DNA of 64,000 nucleotides from assembly GCA_013400975.1 (NCBI GenBank), contig WBMZ01010300.1, forward strand, positions 1 through 64,000, read 5' to 3'. This DNA is from Atrichornis clamosus. Lineage: Eukaryota > Chordata > Aves > Passeriformes > Menuridae. The translations under genes were made by a program, and so were the position numbers. This document shows positions 51,160 through 62,711 of this stretch, piece after piece. Within the stretch, counting starts at the first letter, position 1. Each line of letters opens with the position of its first letter. The notes below the pieces were generated by a model. The model was not told the origin of the DNA. It saw nothing but the letters and a program-made list of their open reading frames with translations, and made no database searches.

Positions 51160-54100
51160 ACCCATTAGGAAAGGTCTGAGGTATTCAGTCCTTTTTGTTT
51201 CCAGTAATATTACCAGCTGGCCTGGACCAAATCTGTGCCATGGAGCATTGCAACAATTAAAGGAAGACACATTATTGCAGACCAGTGCCCTGGTGCTGTT
51301 CTCCTTCCTAGTATAGAGACGTAGCCTATGGGTAGTCTATGGCCTTCTAAAGCCTTTTAAAAGGCTCTCTGGGGCTTCACAGTTTATCAGTTTTAGCTGC
51401 TTCCCCCAGTGGGTCCTCAGACCTTGCCTGAGAAATGTAGCAGTGCTCTGCACCTCACTCATAAACAGATAAAGGGCTCTTTCACTTGGAAACACTGAGC
51501 CATGAACATTGCTTGGAGTAGCACACGTAAGGCATGTCATACATCTGAAGAAGAACCTGTGATGGAAAACAGAACTAATAACCATGCCTGCCTAGTCTGT
51601 GAGAGGATTTGGAAATGAGAAGGAACTGGAAGAGATAAATGGGATAATTTTGAGCAACAGTCCCCAGCGGATCCTGGGGTTGGGATGTTAACATGTTTGT
51701 GACAGCACACATTTGCCATAATTATGAGCTCCAGCAGAGACATCCCCCCATTCACCCATCCTTTCCAGGGATATCATAGGTGCATCCCCAGCTGGTTTTA
51801 CTAAACCCAGCCGTGTTTCACAAAGGGCATTTTCTCTCTCTGTGATATTATGTGATGCTGCTTCCTGGAAAAACACATCTAAGTTGTTGTTCATGTGTTT
51901 GGGGTTTTTCTATCACCATTTTGCATATTCCTATAAGCTCTAAAAGGTTATATAGAAACCAAATAGAAAACCTGAAATACTTCTGAACTTTCAGCTTTCC
52001 GTATTTCTCAGGACCAGAAATAAGTATGGATAAAATACAAATCTCTCACTCTCCTGGAGTTAATGCTAACATACACATTTCAGACTGGATTCAAAGCTCA
52101 CTGAATTTCAGAAGAGCTTTAACACAAAGAAAATGGCCTCAGCACCCTGACTATTGACATGTACATATTGAAAGCCTCAGCATCTAAGAAGCTGTGGGCT
52201 TCTTAGACTTAGTGTTTAAAACAGCAAGAACAATAATAGAAAAACTATGTGCCTAATTGCATTTATTAAGGGTCAGTTGAGTTTTGAATCTACTTTTTGA
52301 ATTCCATTGGAAAAAAATGTACATTTCAATTAGGATTTCATGATACCAGTGCTGATGCCACAGGCACAGCCCACATCCCCTCAGGAAGGGCAGGAGGTTC
52401 TCTGCTGAAAGGCCTGATGTGCATTAGTGTGATGGTTTGTGGGTTGCTGAAAGCTTTTAAATTACATGTTTCCTGACTAAGAAAGTATGCATGGGGGAAA
52501 AAAAAGGAAAAAAAAAATCCGAAAATACTCCATCTGGGGTTGCTGGGGGCTGGAGAACAGGTCAGGGCTGCAGAGGTGCGGAGGCATTTGGAGACACAGG
52601 GATCCCATTCCGGCTGTGCCGTGCATAGGGTGAGTGCAGAGCCCATGTTTGTCACAGGCTGAGGTCAGGCCATGGGAATGTAAGAGAATAGGAGCCAGAT
52701 CAAAAGCAGAGTCTCCTCTGTGTGCGTCTCTCTCAGATCCCATGCTCAGAGGGCAGGCTTGTGGGAGTGTGCATTTCAGATACAGCGAGCCGGAAAAGTG
52801 CCGTACTGGAGGTTACACAGCTGCAAATTAACTAAGAATCAGGAACAAAGCCCTACACTGATGAAAAAGAGGAACAACAGGAGAAAACAGATGCTTAATG
52901 TAGTGAATATTTACCTTTTTAACAGTCGTCTTGGACTAACTGGATGGCAGAAACAGGAGAGAGGGAAAAGTTATAGGAAAAATTATCTTAAGAACATCTC
53001 GATTTTTAAGAAAGAATATTCCTTTGGGCAGGCATGATGAAAGACAGAGTGAACTTGAAGAGCCAATTCCTGAAATTAGGCCCGCTGAAAAGTACTTGAA
53101 GAGGAAATTCAGCTGTGGTTTGAGAGCACAAGGACTTCCAGGAATTAATCTGATCTCCCAGCTCTGCTTGGCACCATGTCAGAGGGAGAGGAGCTGGGAG
53201 GTGAGCAGGCTTTGAGCTGGAGGTATCAGATGAAAGTTTTGCTTCTCCATTCTTTGAGACAGGCTGACCTGGGAAAGAACCATATTTAAAAGAAATAGTT
53301 TGTAATGCAGTTTTAACACATTTGCAATGCACAAAAAAAGCCTGAACCTAACTGTTTAGTAACTAGCCTTTGCAGTGTGACAAATAATGTTTCAATATTT
53401 GAATCCCAGACATCAGTAAACATCTTGAAAAATAAGCCTAAAGCACTAATTTTGCACCTAAATTAGTGGTTTCCTTTTGAGATATCCAAGGTGCCCAGCC
53501 ATCATCCTGACACCAGAGGAAGCCCTTGGAAGCAAATCAAAAAGAGGAGGGGAAGAGGGGAACAAAACAGATTGTTGGAAGCAGATCCTGCTTTCTGATT
53601 ATCTGGGCCCAACACAGTCACCACACAACCAGGAGTGGGTGACGGGAAGCTCCAAATTGCACAAATGGCTTCCAGCTCTCTTTTTTCTGTAGAGCAGAGT
53701 GCAGAAGTCGAGCAGCCAGCAGCAAATCAAACATTTAATGCCTTCTTGTCTGCAAAATGAGCACTGACACACTCTCCTGCATCTGGGGGCTGCCACAGCA
53801 TGAGCAGAGCTGTGAAGGAGCACATCATGACATCAATTCTTGGGCAGAACAAGGAGTAATACCACAGGCACTGCCACACTGCTTCAGAAGGACGTTCATC
53901 GCCCCCACAACTGTCTGGACCCCTTGAGCACAGAGAGCAGCTGCTAAAGGACTGCACAGCCAGTCCTCTGGAGCTTGCTCCCGTTATGTCTCACTCAAGA
54001 AAAAGAAGAAGCCCCAGCAGACTGGATATTTTAGCTGTATGACATGACCAGGAGCAAAATGCCATACGTTTTCTGTCTGCATCGGGATAAAAGTTGAGGG

Positions 54101-55024
54101 CAGCAGACATGGCTTGTTACAAGTTCCTGATGCTCAAAAGCCTCGGGAAACTTAACAAAATTAAAATGAAACAAAAAGGGAGAGCTAAGCATGGTTTTGT
54201 GCCCACACTTCACTTACTTGGCTGGGATCTGCTTCTCCACAGAGACAAAGCTTTAAGTACTGTGCAGAAGAGACAGGTACTGATTATTTTTTTAATGTTA
54301 ACTGAAACAAAGCATATTTACTCGAGGGCATTTTTGAGGGCAATAGCATATGAATGTCACCTTTCACACCTCAAATTAGATGAATAACTGTTAGATTAGT
54401 AGTTAAATGGTATCAGAAGCAAGAAAGTGGCATCAAGATCTGCAGCCATTATTCAATGCATTTGAACAGTGAGGGCAGAGCAAGTGGTGATGAGGTGAGT
54501 TGAGAGTCTAAACTCATTTAATCTGCTTCATCTGGGACTAGCTGACTTGACTAACCAGAAGACGCAAGACATGAAATGGAATTTATATAATGGAATAAGC
54601 CTTGCTCATTTGCTGAGCCAGAAGAGCTTTCATGTGGAAATTTAGGAAAATGCACATAAATAATTCCTATGCTTTCATTTATTTTTTTCTACTTTACTAT
54701 TTACTTTTCTACTTTAAGTAAATGGTATGCAAAAAAAAAAAAAAGCCAACTTCTGCCTTAAAATTTAAATGTAAATTAATTAAAACCTATAAAAATTGTT
54801 ATAGATTATTTGGACAGTCTAAAAAATACTTGTATGCACAGACTAATTCTGATATCATTTTAGTGTTGAGGATTGTGAGAGAGAGAGGAATTCCTAACAG
54901 AAGGGAATGAAAATCGTCAAAGGATTTATATGTTAACAAACAGGATTGCATCAAAGATCATCTATTTCAGCGAAAAGCACCATCTGTCACGCCAGAAAAA
55001 AAATTTTAAAAATCAGATTTTAGA

Positions 55025-55038
55025 GCTCCCTCTGCTGG
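55025..55038 (-). promoter_or_regulatory. CTCF-like motif inside a word repeated at 63.2 kb
   Basis: On the minus strand the site reads CCAGCAGAGGGAGC, one base from the CTCF core consensus (A where C is preferred). A 22-bp word containing it (55017-55038) recurs exactly at 63185-63206. Confidence 0.4.
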
Positions 55039-55986
55039 AAGCAGTTATTTTCCTTTGGCTTTCCCTTGGCACAGCTACCAAAACCACTTAAAAAATCCAA
55101 CACCTTTTCAGCAATAAACTACACATATCACATTACATGTGAAGAAGAGGAAGAAGAGATTTTTTTTCCCCCCTCTAGACAAGAAGAGCAAATGCATGTA
55201 AACTGGTACTGCTCACTCTACAACTGGAAAAAAAATCACAAGCAGGATTGAAAGATTGACTGTACTACCAGTGGGGTTTCTTCTGCTGTTTTTCATCTCT
55301 TTTTTGAACATATGAATTCATACTTACAAAGCTTTCCCCACCACAACCCTTGTTCTCTTTCTTCTCTCTATGAAATTAACAGGGAATCAATAAATTACTG
55401 TTTAAAAATACAAAAGGGAATTTTCAATAACATCACTGCAGGAACAAGCCTTAAAGATCATGCCAAACACTGTATTACTCATGACAGACATGCAGCAGAC
55501 CTGACACAGCTGTGATAAGTTCACACCTAAAAATGAATCTGTAAGTGTAATTGGGCAGCGCCCCAAATGCCTGGTTTAGTTGTAAGTGCCCTGCAAGACT
55601 GATGCTTTGGGCTGAGAGCCTGGAGCACATCAGAAGTCCATCAGCTCAGGCAGGGAGCCATTTTAAACACCCATCTTAGAATGGGATGAAGCACGTTGTG
55701 GAAGTAGATTTCTTCTTTATTAACCACAAAATGCATTTAAATGCCTTCCTCCAACGGGCTTTTAATCAGGTTTTATCACCTTTGTCCTTTATTGCAGACA
55801 GGCAAGGCCACTGGCTTCAGCGACCCAGTGTATCAGCTGCTCTGCTCAAAGCACCACCATTCAGCTCAGTGACTGCCTAACCAGGCTGGTGTGGGACACA
55901 CCTGGCACAGCTCCTTGGCAGGCCTGGAGATGCACAACTTCACCGAGATATTCAAAAAACCAGTATGTTCATCATCCAAGAACCAG

Positions 55987-56006
55987 CACATATACATGTA
56001 TATGTG
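55987..56006. repeat. 20-bp perfect palindrome of alternating purine/pyrimidine
   Basis: The 20 bases are their own reverse complement, centred on ACATGT. Almost all steps alternate purine and pyrimidine, as in a short TA/CA microsatellite. It is probably repeat slippage rather than a binding site. Confidence 0.6.
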
Positions 56007-57596
56007 TGCATTCTCTTAATGAAGAATGGGTGTAAATCCACAGTAGAAGAGGTAAGAAGTGAAAGAGGATAGGCACGTGTGTGTGTGCGCAGTGGGGGTA
56101 TGAGCTTTCAGAAGAACAACACGGGGGTGAAAAGAGCTATGTAAAAATGAGAGTCAAAAAGCACAGAATCATAGATTGAGGTTATGAGGGCAGCACTAAA
56201 GAAAGTGAAAAATGATGTGAAAAGTGGAAAATGGGGTCACTGAGAAGGATTTAAAGGTGGGACAGCAAAGGCAGGCAGGATCAACATCACAGGCCAGGGA
56301 GAAGAAGGACACTATTATAGGGACAAAGGAAGAATGACACCACATCTCACAGTCCTTTTTCTGAGAACTCCCCCCTCTGCCACAGCATCAACCTACACAG
56401 AAAGGAATACGAGATGTTACTTTTTTCTTTTCCACACCAGCAAAAGAAGTATCTTATGCTTTCTAGCTTCTTGTTACTTTTCATCACTTATTCCCATAAG
56501 TACAAGCCCTCCCTTTAAACATTAGGTTTAAATACTTTGCTGCAAATCTTACAGCTCTGTGTGATAAATGTTGGTCATTGACATTATTCACTGCTATATT
56601 ATAGATATTGTCCAAGATGTAATGATAACAGCAGATCTAACCCAATGCCAGCAGGGACACTACTGCTACAAATTAAGAGAAAGTGGCTTAAAATCAATAC
56701 ACTACTAAACAGACCACATTCCGCTTTAGTAATTACATGAGACTGCTGAATTTATAATGTCATTTTAGGGACATTGGTTCTTTGAATATGAGATCATGTC
56801 TGATAAGTTCATTTAACTTTATTTAGTTTATGCTGCTCAAGACAAGTAGTAATAGGGACGTAATCTTCAGGACAGCTGTTAAAGACTAATATTTATTTCT
56901 TGGGTACAGTTACTTGACAGGGGATAGACTTACAGAAGGGTCATACCACTGCTTAAGGTTAGGGGTCAATGTGCATTTATTCTAGGAGTTTCGTCCTTTT
57001 ATCCTTCCTCTCTAAGTATCAAATACAAAAGAAATATACAATTATTTAAAAAATCACATTGAGAAATAATCACAGGGGAAGAATGAACTCTATTAGTGAG
57101 AACAGTATATATGAAGTGAGTCAGAAGAGAAGCGTGCATTTTTCCCTTTAGCCAGTACTGATTCTCCCTGGCATGCAGACCAACAATTGCTTCATGTCTT
57201 CAGGGTACTACTATTTTGGCGGCTGCTGAGCTGGGTCCATTCTCGGGATCCCCTTGGATACAGCTGGTGCCAGCAGCTGCTGAGGCAGATCACAGCTTGG
57301 AGCACCATAGCACAGCCTGGAGAAAGCCCTAAGGAACAAAAGGCTGCTGTCCTCAAACAGGTGTTTGTTTCCTAACCTCCTGTCCCCAAGTTCTATTTCC
57401 AACTTACAAGCATGGTTCAGAAAGTTATATTTTTTTTGCTGTTGCTCCCACTTCTTTTGTTGCATGTCCATTTCCATTACATCTGGCTTTGGTAGTTATT
57501 TTGCCCAGCTCAATCAAACCTGTGAGTGGGATAACACAGGAAACGGATCTGCCGGAAAGAACCCGAGAGCTAATTGATGGACAGGCCTTTAAATCC

Positions 57597-57730
57597 ATGG
57601 AATCATGGGATTGTTTGGGTTGAAAGAGACTTTAAAGTTCACATAGTTCCACCCCCGCTCCCTGCCATGGGCAGGGACACCTCCCACTAGACCAGGTTGC
57701 TCAAAGGCCCATCCAACCCGGTCTTGAACC
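57597..57730 (-). repeat. CR1 LINE 3' fragment
   Basis: GGAATCATGGGATTGTTTGG, CCCTGCCATGGGCAGGGACA, CCACTAGACCAGGTTGCTC and CATCCAACCCGGTCTTGAA are the first ~130 bases of the CR1 3' end in minus orientation. The copy stops abruptly at the GAACC segment. Confidence 0.93.
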
Positions 57731-57946
57731 CAGGTCCCCATGTGTGGGACTGTATTCTCCTACTTTGCTGCCCTAAAAACATTGTGGGTATTCTTCAGAA
57801 AGGTCAGGGCATGGGAAGGATGCCTTATTTTCAAGTTCTGTTGGTGGTGACAGCTGTGCAAACTTGTAACAGATTAACTGAGGCCTACGCTGGTAATTTT
57901 TGAGAAGCCAGAAGAGGTAAACAGATACTGCCAGTTCGATGGTGGA

Positions 57947-57964
57947 TGTTGTTGTTGTTGTTGT
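57947..57964 (+). repeat. (TTG)n trinucleotide microsatellite
   Basis: Six uninterrupted TGT/TTG units are followed by a degenerate TCGTCATG. It is short and probably little polymorphic. Confidence 0.8.
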
Positions 57965-60550
57965 CGTCATGTCCAAGGAGTACATCCCTGGTAGTCATAT
58001 TATACAGCAACAGCTAAAGGCGTTTTATTTCTTATTTTCTTATCAATAATTCCCTTTCTGTTTCGTAGACACCTGGAAGAAAAGGGTACCTACTTGCACA
58101 CTAGATATTGACTAACAGAAATAAGGATTATACAGAAAGAGTGTGACAATACGTGTGACAAGAGGTGACAACAATTCTTTAAGGAAGCTGATACCAGATG
58201 CTGATATATCAGCAACATCAGTTTGATTATAAGCCTTGGGAGACTACACAGTGTGGAAGATACTTTGGAAGAAAACAACAGAGTCCACCTTGGGCAGGTT
58301 ATTAGCTCACATGAAAGAGAGATGCTGTCTGCTGGCCTCTTCATTTTGGCAGGTTTACTTTCATACCAGTTTCTTAAGAAATATCCAGTTTCAAGAAGCT
58401 GAAAGAATTGACAAAAACGTCTATTTTTACTCCAATCATTTTTGTCATCAACACCGCAGAGCTTACTGTCCGAGTGAGCATAAAATGTGTAATGTCATCT
58501 AAAAATAAGCCCATACACAATATTTAGTACCATAAAATAAATCTCTTTAGTGCAGGAAGAGCATATTAACTGCTATTCTTACTGATTCCATCAAGCTTTT
58601 AAAACTAAACTTAGCTGGGTTTGAGTTACTTTTCCTTTCCAGTTTATTTCTCACAAGTTTTCCTCTATTCTCTCCCTGGAAGATCACCAGCCTTGTCACC
58701 AGAACGTTCTGCAACCTGAGCCAACAGAGGAAGCATAAACTTTTCACATTCCAAGATAATATGGGCTGCAGTGATGAAAACAGGCTGTCTGTGACCTCCC
58801 CTTACATCATCATGAACCAGAAGGTTCCTAGTGGAGTCGCTTTCCCCTCAATGGTCTCATCAGACTTCAGCCATACTGGGGCAGAAAGGCTGTTTCACAC
58901 TGTTAAATATCAAATTTAACTGCCCCCAAAGCAACAAATAATGGTGAACATGTCAAGGATTGTATAAGAATAAGAATAATCTTAAGGATTAGTGTAATTA
59001 ATCAAGATCTCACTTTACGAGGGAGTTCTCTAACCCGTATGTTTCAAGGGGTTTCATAGTCGCCTTCTGTGGTGCACCCAGATTTTTCCCATGGAATTTA
59101 GCATATGGGCTAAGGAAAAGGAATGGTGCATGTTAAAGTCTAAACAGGACAAAGATGAGATGCCTTTGGGGTGTGTGCCCAGACCTAAGACATAGAAAGT
59201 GCTCCCATGTCCTATAATTTAGGAGGGAACAAAAATGTTCCTTCATATGACTTTTTTTATGATTTATCTAGTCAGTTGTTCCAAACTGCAGCCAGAACAA
59301 GCCATCTGTGTTTGCAGAGTATCAGTGCTGAAAGGCATCCCTTTCTTCAGCTCTTGCTTGGTCTTATAATTGAGATAATACAATAAATACTGTAATTCTG
59401 ACTGCCACTTCATTTTCTGCATGCATTTCAGTATACTGGTTTTGATTAATTTAAAGCCCAGTGTCTCTACTTCTGCTCTCTCCTAGCAAACAGACATTCC
59501 AGATCCACAAACAAACAGTTAAATTTAATAAACATTTAATGCTCATCTCCTGTACAATTTAAACTGACACACTGACCCGATAAAGCTTTTTGGCATCACA
59601 AACACTCTCAGTTTAGGGAAGGTGGTGGTTCTGTGGCAGTAATAGGAATCAGATATTTCTTGTATTGTTTGCCTGTTTTAGACATTTCAAATAGAACAGC
59701 TAAGAGGCTCCAACAGTGGCAGTTTGGATGAAGAAGTAAAATTAAATTAGACAAAGTCTATCAGCAATATCAACCTAGGGATACTGTCAGCCCATGAAGC
59801 AATGGTTTTTAGTTAGTTTAACTGATACAAATTCAGCATGTTAAGAATAAAAATAAAAATTATATCTCGATTTTTTTAAACATATGTGTGATATTTAGAT
59901 TAAATCCCTGAAATTTCTTAATAAATTAGAAAAGGTACTTTCTATAATTAATATTTCGAAATTAGTTAGAGATCTGCAGTTAACATACCAATCACTCATG
60001 GACTTCTAATAACAAAGCCTGTTGGAACATAATTTTAACTCGGATATATGAGGAATATGCTAAAAATAAAGCACATTATTTTACCCACATTCTCAAAAAA
60101 ACCCCATGCTTGAGTCCTGAACAGCGAGCAGAAACAGAGTTAATTGACTTAGAATTGGAATTGTTCAGTGAATAATGAACTGTTTAAAATCTGCAACTTG
60201 TGTGTCTTTACTTTGTATGAGGCACACAGCTGGCAAACACGTGGCTCAATGGGATTCAACACCTGAAGTTATATATCTGCACTGACATACCTCTGTATCT
60301 GTAGGCTGCTGTGACACATGTGCTTTCTCTCTCTTCAGAGAAAGGGAATCACAGGAGTGACCCCAGTGGTGCACTGCCCTCTGCCAAGACAGGCTAACAC
60401 TTGTTTAATTTGTCTTTAAGACCTTTGGTGATGAGGCTGCCACAGTCTCTCTGTGCTCACTGAACAGGGCAGAAAGCACCTGCACAAGCTTTGCTCAGGT
60501 ATCTGCTGGTGGGCAGGTCTGCAGTCCTTGGGCTTGCTCCTGGAGGGGAC
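57965..60550. other. Unassigned sequence, very AT-rich at 59820-60200
   Basis: No gene or repeat family identified. Bases 59820-60200 are strongly AT-rich with many homeodomain-type TAAT/ATTA words, a composition seen in conserved non-coding elements but also in plain neutral DNA. A CTCF-like site at 60373 is listed separately. Confidence 0.3.
60373..60388 (-). promoter_or_regulatory. CTCF-like motif
   Basis: On the minus strand the site reads CTTGGCAGAGGGCAGT. It agrees with the GCAGAGGGCAG core but is weak in the leading CCA. Confidence 0.35.
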
Positions 60551-60772
60551 ACAGAATCACAGAGTCACTAAGGCTGGAAAGGACTTCCAAGGTCATTGAG
60601 CCCAACCTTTGACTGAACATCACCATATCAAGTAGACCAAGCACATCCAGTCATTTCTTGAACACTTCCACAGATGGTGACTTTGCCACTCCTCTGGGCA
60701 GCCCATTCCAATACTTAACCACCCTTTCAGTGAAGAAATTTTTCCTGATGTCCAACCTGAGCCTCCTCTGAA
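60551..60772 (-). repeat. CR1 LINE 3' fragment, older subfamily
   Basis: It begins ACAGAATCACAGAGTCAC and continues GGCTGGAAAGGACTTCCAAG, ACCATATCAAGTAGACCAAG, TCCAGTCATTTCTTGAACAC and TCAGTGAAGAAATTTTTCC to GAGCCTCCTCTG. Minus orientation. It is better preserved than its relatives at 20934 and 44890. Confidence 0.93.
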
Positions 60773-62111
60773 TGTCTAGAACCTGTCCATAAGTATCAGA
60801 TGCAGGCAGGCTCCCCATGCCCTGCTCCGGGCCACACCAGCACCCAAACCAGCATGCACGGCTGGTTCCCAGAACAGCTGTTCCCAGTACAGCCTAAGAG
60901 CCATGCTCAGCCAGCAGGATAGAGGTGCCTGTTGGGAGGAGCTGCCAGCAAAGCAGTGAAGGTCCAATGCTCAAGAAGTTGTTGAAAAGTTAACTGAATT
61001 AAAAAGCGATCAAGGATAGTATTACAGATACAATCCAGATAATGGAGTTTCAATTTACACCTTGTATTAGTGCAAGGCAAGAGCCTTGATAATTCTGTCC
61101 CCAGATCCCAGACCAGTCTTGCTGATGAGCCAACTGTCATCACTACTGGGTGTGTTAGCTGAGGTAGGGAGCAAAGTGAATTCTGTGGAGTTTTAATCAC
61201 CCACCAAAAGAGCATTTGAAAGGCAAGGAAACACTAGGCTTCAATAAGTCTCCTTAGCCGAAACATTCATGGGCCACTGGAAAAAGCTGGGGAGTGGTAG
61301 ATACTTCACCAGAAAGAAGGAGCGAAGAAATGCAAATATTACTGGGTACAGAAAGCATGTTACTATTGTCTTCATTTGGAAGAAGGGAGTTAGTAAACAT
61401 ATATAACACAGGGAAGTTGCCAATGCCCCTCTAAAAATCAGAGAAACAGGAGAGAGAGAAATATCTAAAAGGTCTTTTTGGAAGATAATGTTAATTTCTC
61501 ATGTTAGAGTACTGGTCAAAGCTGTTAGTTTATAGCTCAGAAACTTTTGTGGGCTGCTATCCATAAAAGAGAATAACTTTTTTTTTTCCAGAGAGAGGAA
61601 AAGTCTCTCACCATAATATTCAAGGAGAAAAGTTTTCAAGAGCATTCAGCTCAAACCTGGATTGCTCCCAATTAAGCTAATGTTAATCAGCTTAATGCTC
61701 ATGCTAATGTTATGCATGTTCTTGAGGAAAGGATGAGAGGTACAAAAGCCATCCTTGCCTTGGACACTGCTGACAAGGAACTTTAAATTGTGCAGCTCTC
61801 AGTGATAACACATTGTGCTGACTGGGTATTTTCTTTCTCTCCAGTTCCTTTTCCTGAAAGAAATAAAGATAGAAGCAGTCTATAACTACAATAGCAAAGA
61901 GATCTGGAGAACACCCGACCAGCTCATTCCACAATCATGTGGGACTTCAGTCAGAGATTTTGACAGTAAAATAATTTCCAGTAACATTTCTCCTTGTCCA
62001 GGACAGTTTCTTACCCTGAGCTGAGGAAGATGTAATGCCCAAAGGGTCCGTGTCTGTGTGAGTCTGTGCCAGGGAGAACTGCTGAGGTATATTAAGTTTT
62101 CTGGCCTGATT
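60773..62111. other. Unassigned sequence between two CR1 copies
   Basis: A good polypyrimidine tract ending TCTCCAG near 61844 is followed by an open stretch to 62024 (part of a 69-codon frame). This resembles an exon start, but the translation is not recognisable and no convincing donor follows. Nothing else is seen. Confidence 0.3.
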
Positions 62112-62711
62112 ACAGAAGCATAGAATGGTTTGGATTGGGAGGTACCTTAAAGATCATCTAGTTCCAACACCCCTGCCATGGGCAGGGATATCTTCCACTA
62201 GATCAGGTTCCTCAAAGTCCCATCCAGCCTAGCCTTGGCCACTTCCAGGGGAGGGGCATCCACAACTTCACTGGGCAACCTGTTCCAGTGCCTCACCATC
62301 CTCACAGTGAAGAATTTTTTCCTAATATCTAGTCTAAACCTACTCTGTTTCAGTTTGAAGCCATTCTCCCTTTTCCTGACACTACTGTTCTTGTATAAAG
62401 TCCCTCTCCACCTCTCTTGCAATCCCTTTTGGGTACTGGAAGGTGCTGTAAAGTCTCCCCAGAGCCTTCTCTTCTCCAGGCTGAACAACCCCAACTCTCT
62501 CAGCATGTCTTCATAGGACAGGTGCTTCAGTCCTCTGATCATCTTTGTGGCCCTCCTCTGGACCTGCTCCAAACAGGTCCACGACCTTCTTAAACAAGGG
62601 GCCCCAAAGCTGGATGCAGAATTCCTGGTGCGGTGTCACCAGAGTGGAATAGAGGGGGAGGGAGAATCACCTTACTTGACCTGCTGGCCACGCTTCTTTT
62701 GATGCAGCACA
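62112..62711 (-). repeat. CR1 LINE, longest copy in the window (about 600 bp)
   Basis: The copy opens with the 3' tail (CATAGAATGGTTTGGATTGG) and carries the 3' UTR followed by the 3' part of ORF2, all on the minus strand. Recognisable segments include GCATCCACAACTTCACTGGG, CTTCTCTTCTCCAGGCTGAA, GTGGCCCTCCTCTGGACC and CTGCTGGCCACGCTTCTTTT. It ends near 62711 by 5' truncation, as is typical of target-primed reverse transcription. This is the youngest-looking CR1 here by the state of its reading frame. Confidence 0.96.
62198..62572 (-). pseudogene. CR1 ORF2 C-terminal remnant
   Basis: The 124-codon minus frame reads as the C-terminal end of the CR1 ORF2 polyprotein, downstream of the reverse transcriptase catalytic core. 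Recognisable pieces are EQVQRRATKMIRG near its start, LGLFSLEKRRL at about residues 27-37, GFKLKQSRFRLDIRKKFF at about 71-88 and VRHWNRLPSEVVDAP at about 93-107; it ends at a TAG. It opens at a TTG, not a real start: the homologous frame continues upstream but is broken by one extra T at about 62571, and the older part is further eroded. The catalytic YxDD motif and the endonuclease lie outside the remaining piece, so no activity is possible. Confidence 0.9.

Larger units (their letters stand above)
51160..57596. other. Unassigned sequence
   Basis: About 6.4 kb with no gene recognised. It includes A-runs near 52497-52517 and 54730, a CTCF-like site at 55025 and a 20-bp palindrome at 55987 (both listed separately). 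An isolated CACAGAATCATAGATTGAGG near 56162 could be a CR1 scrap but has no further support. A TG/GC alternating run lies near 56075. Frames are short and unrecognised. Confidence 0.3.

Noticed and set aside
56160..56185. CR1 3' terminus (CACAGAATCATAGATTGAGG)
   Set aside because: Only about 20 bases agree and the expected GGTTGGAAGGGACC-like continuation is missing.
61845..62024. Exon after a good polypyrimidine-AG at 61844
   Set aside because: No recognisable protein and no convincing donor; the stretch ends at a stop shortly before a CR1.
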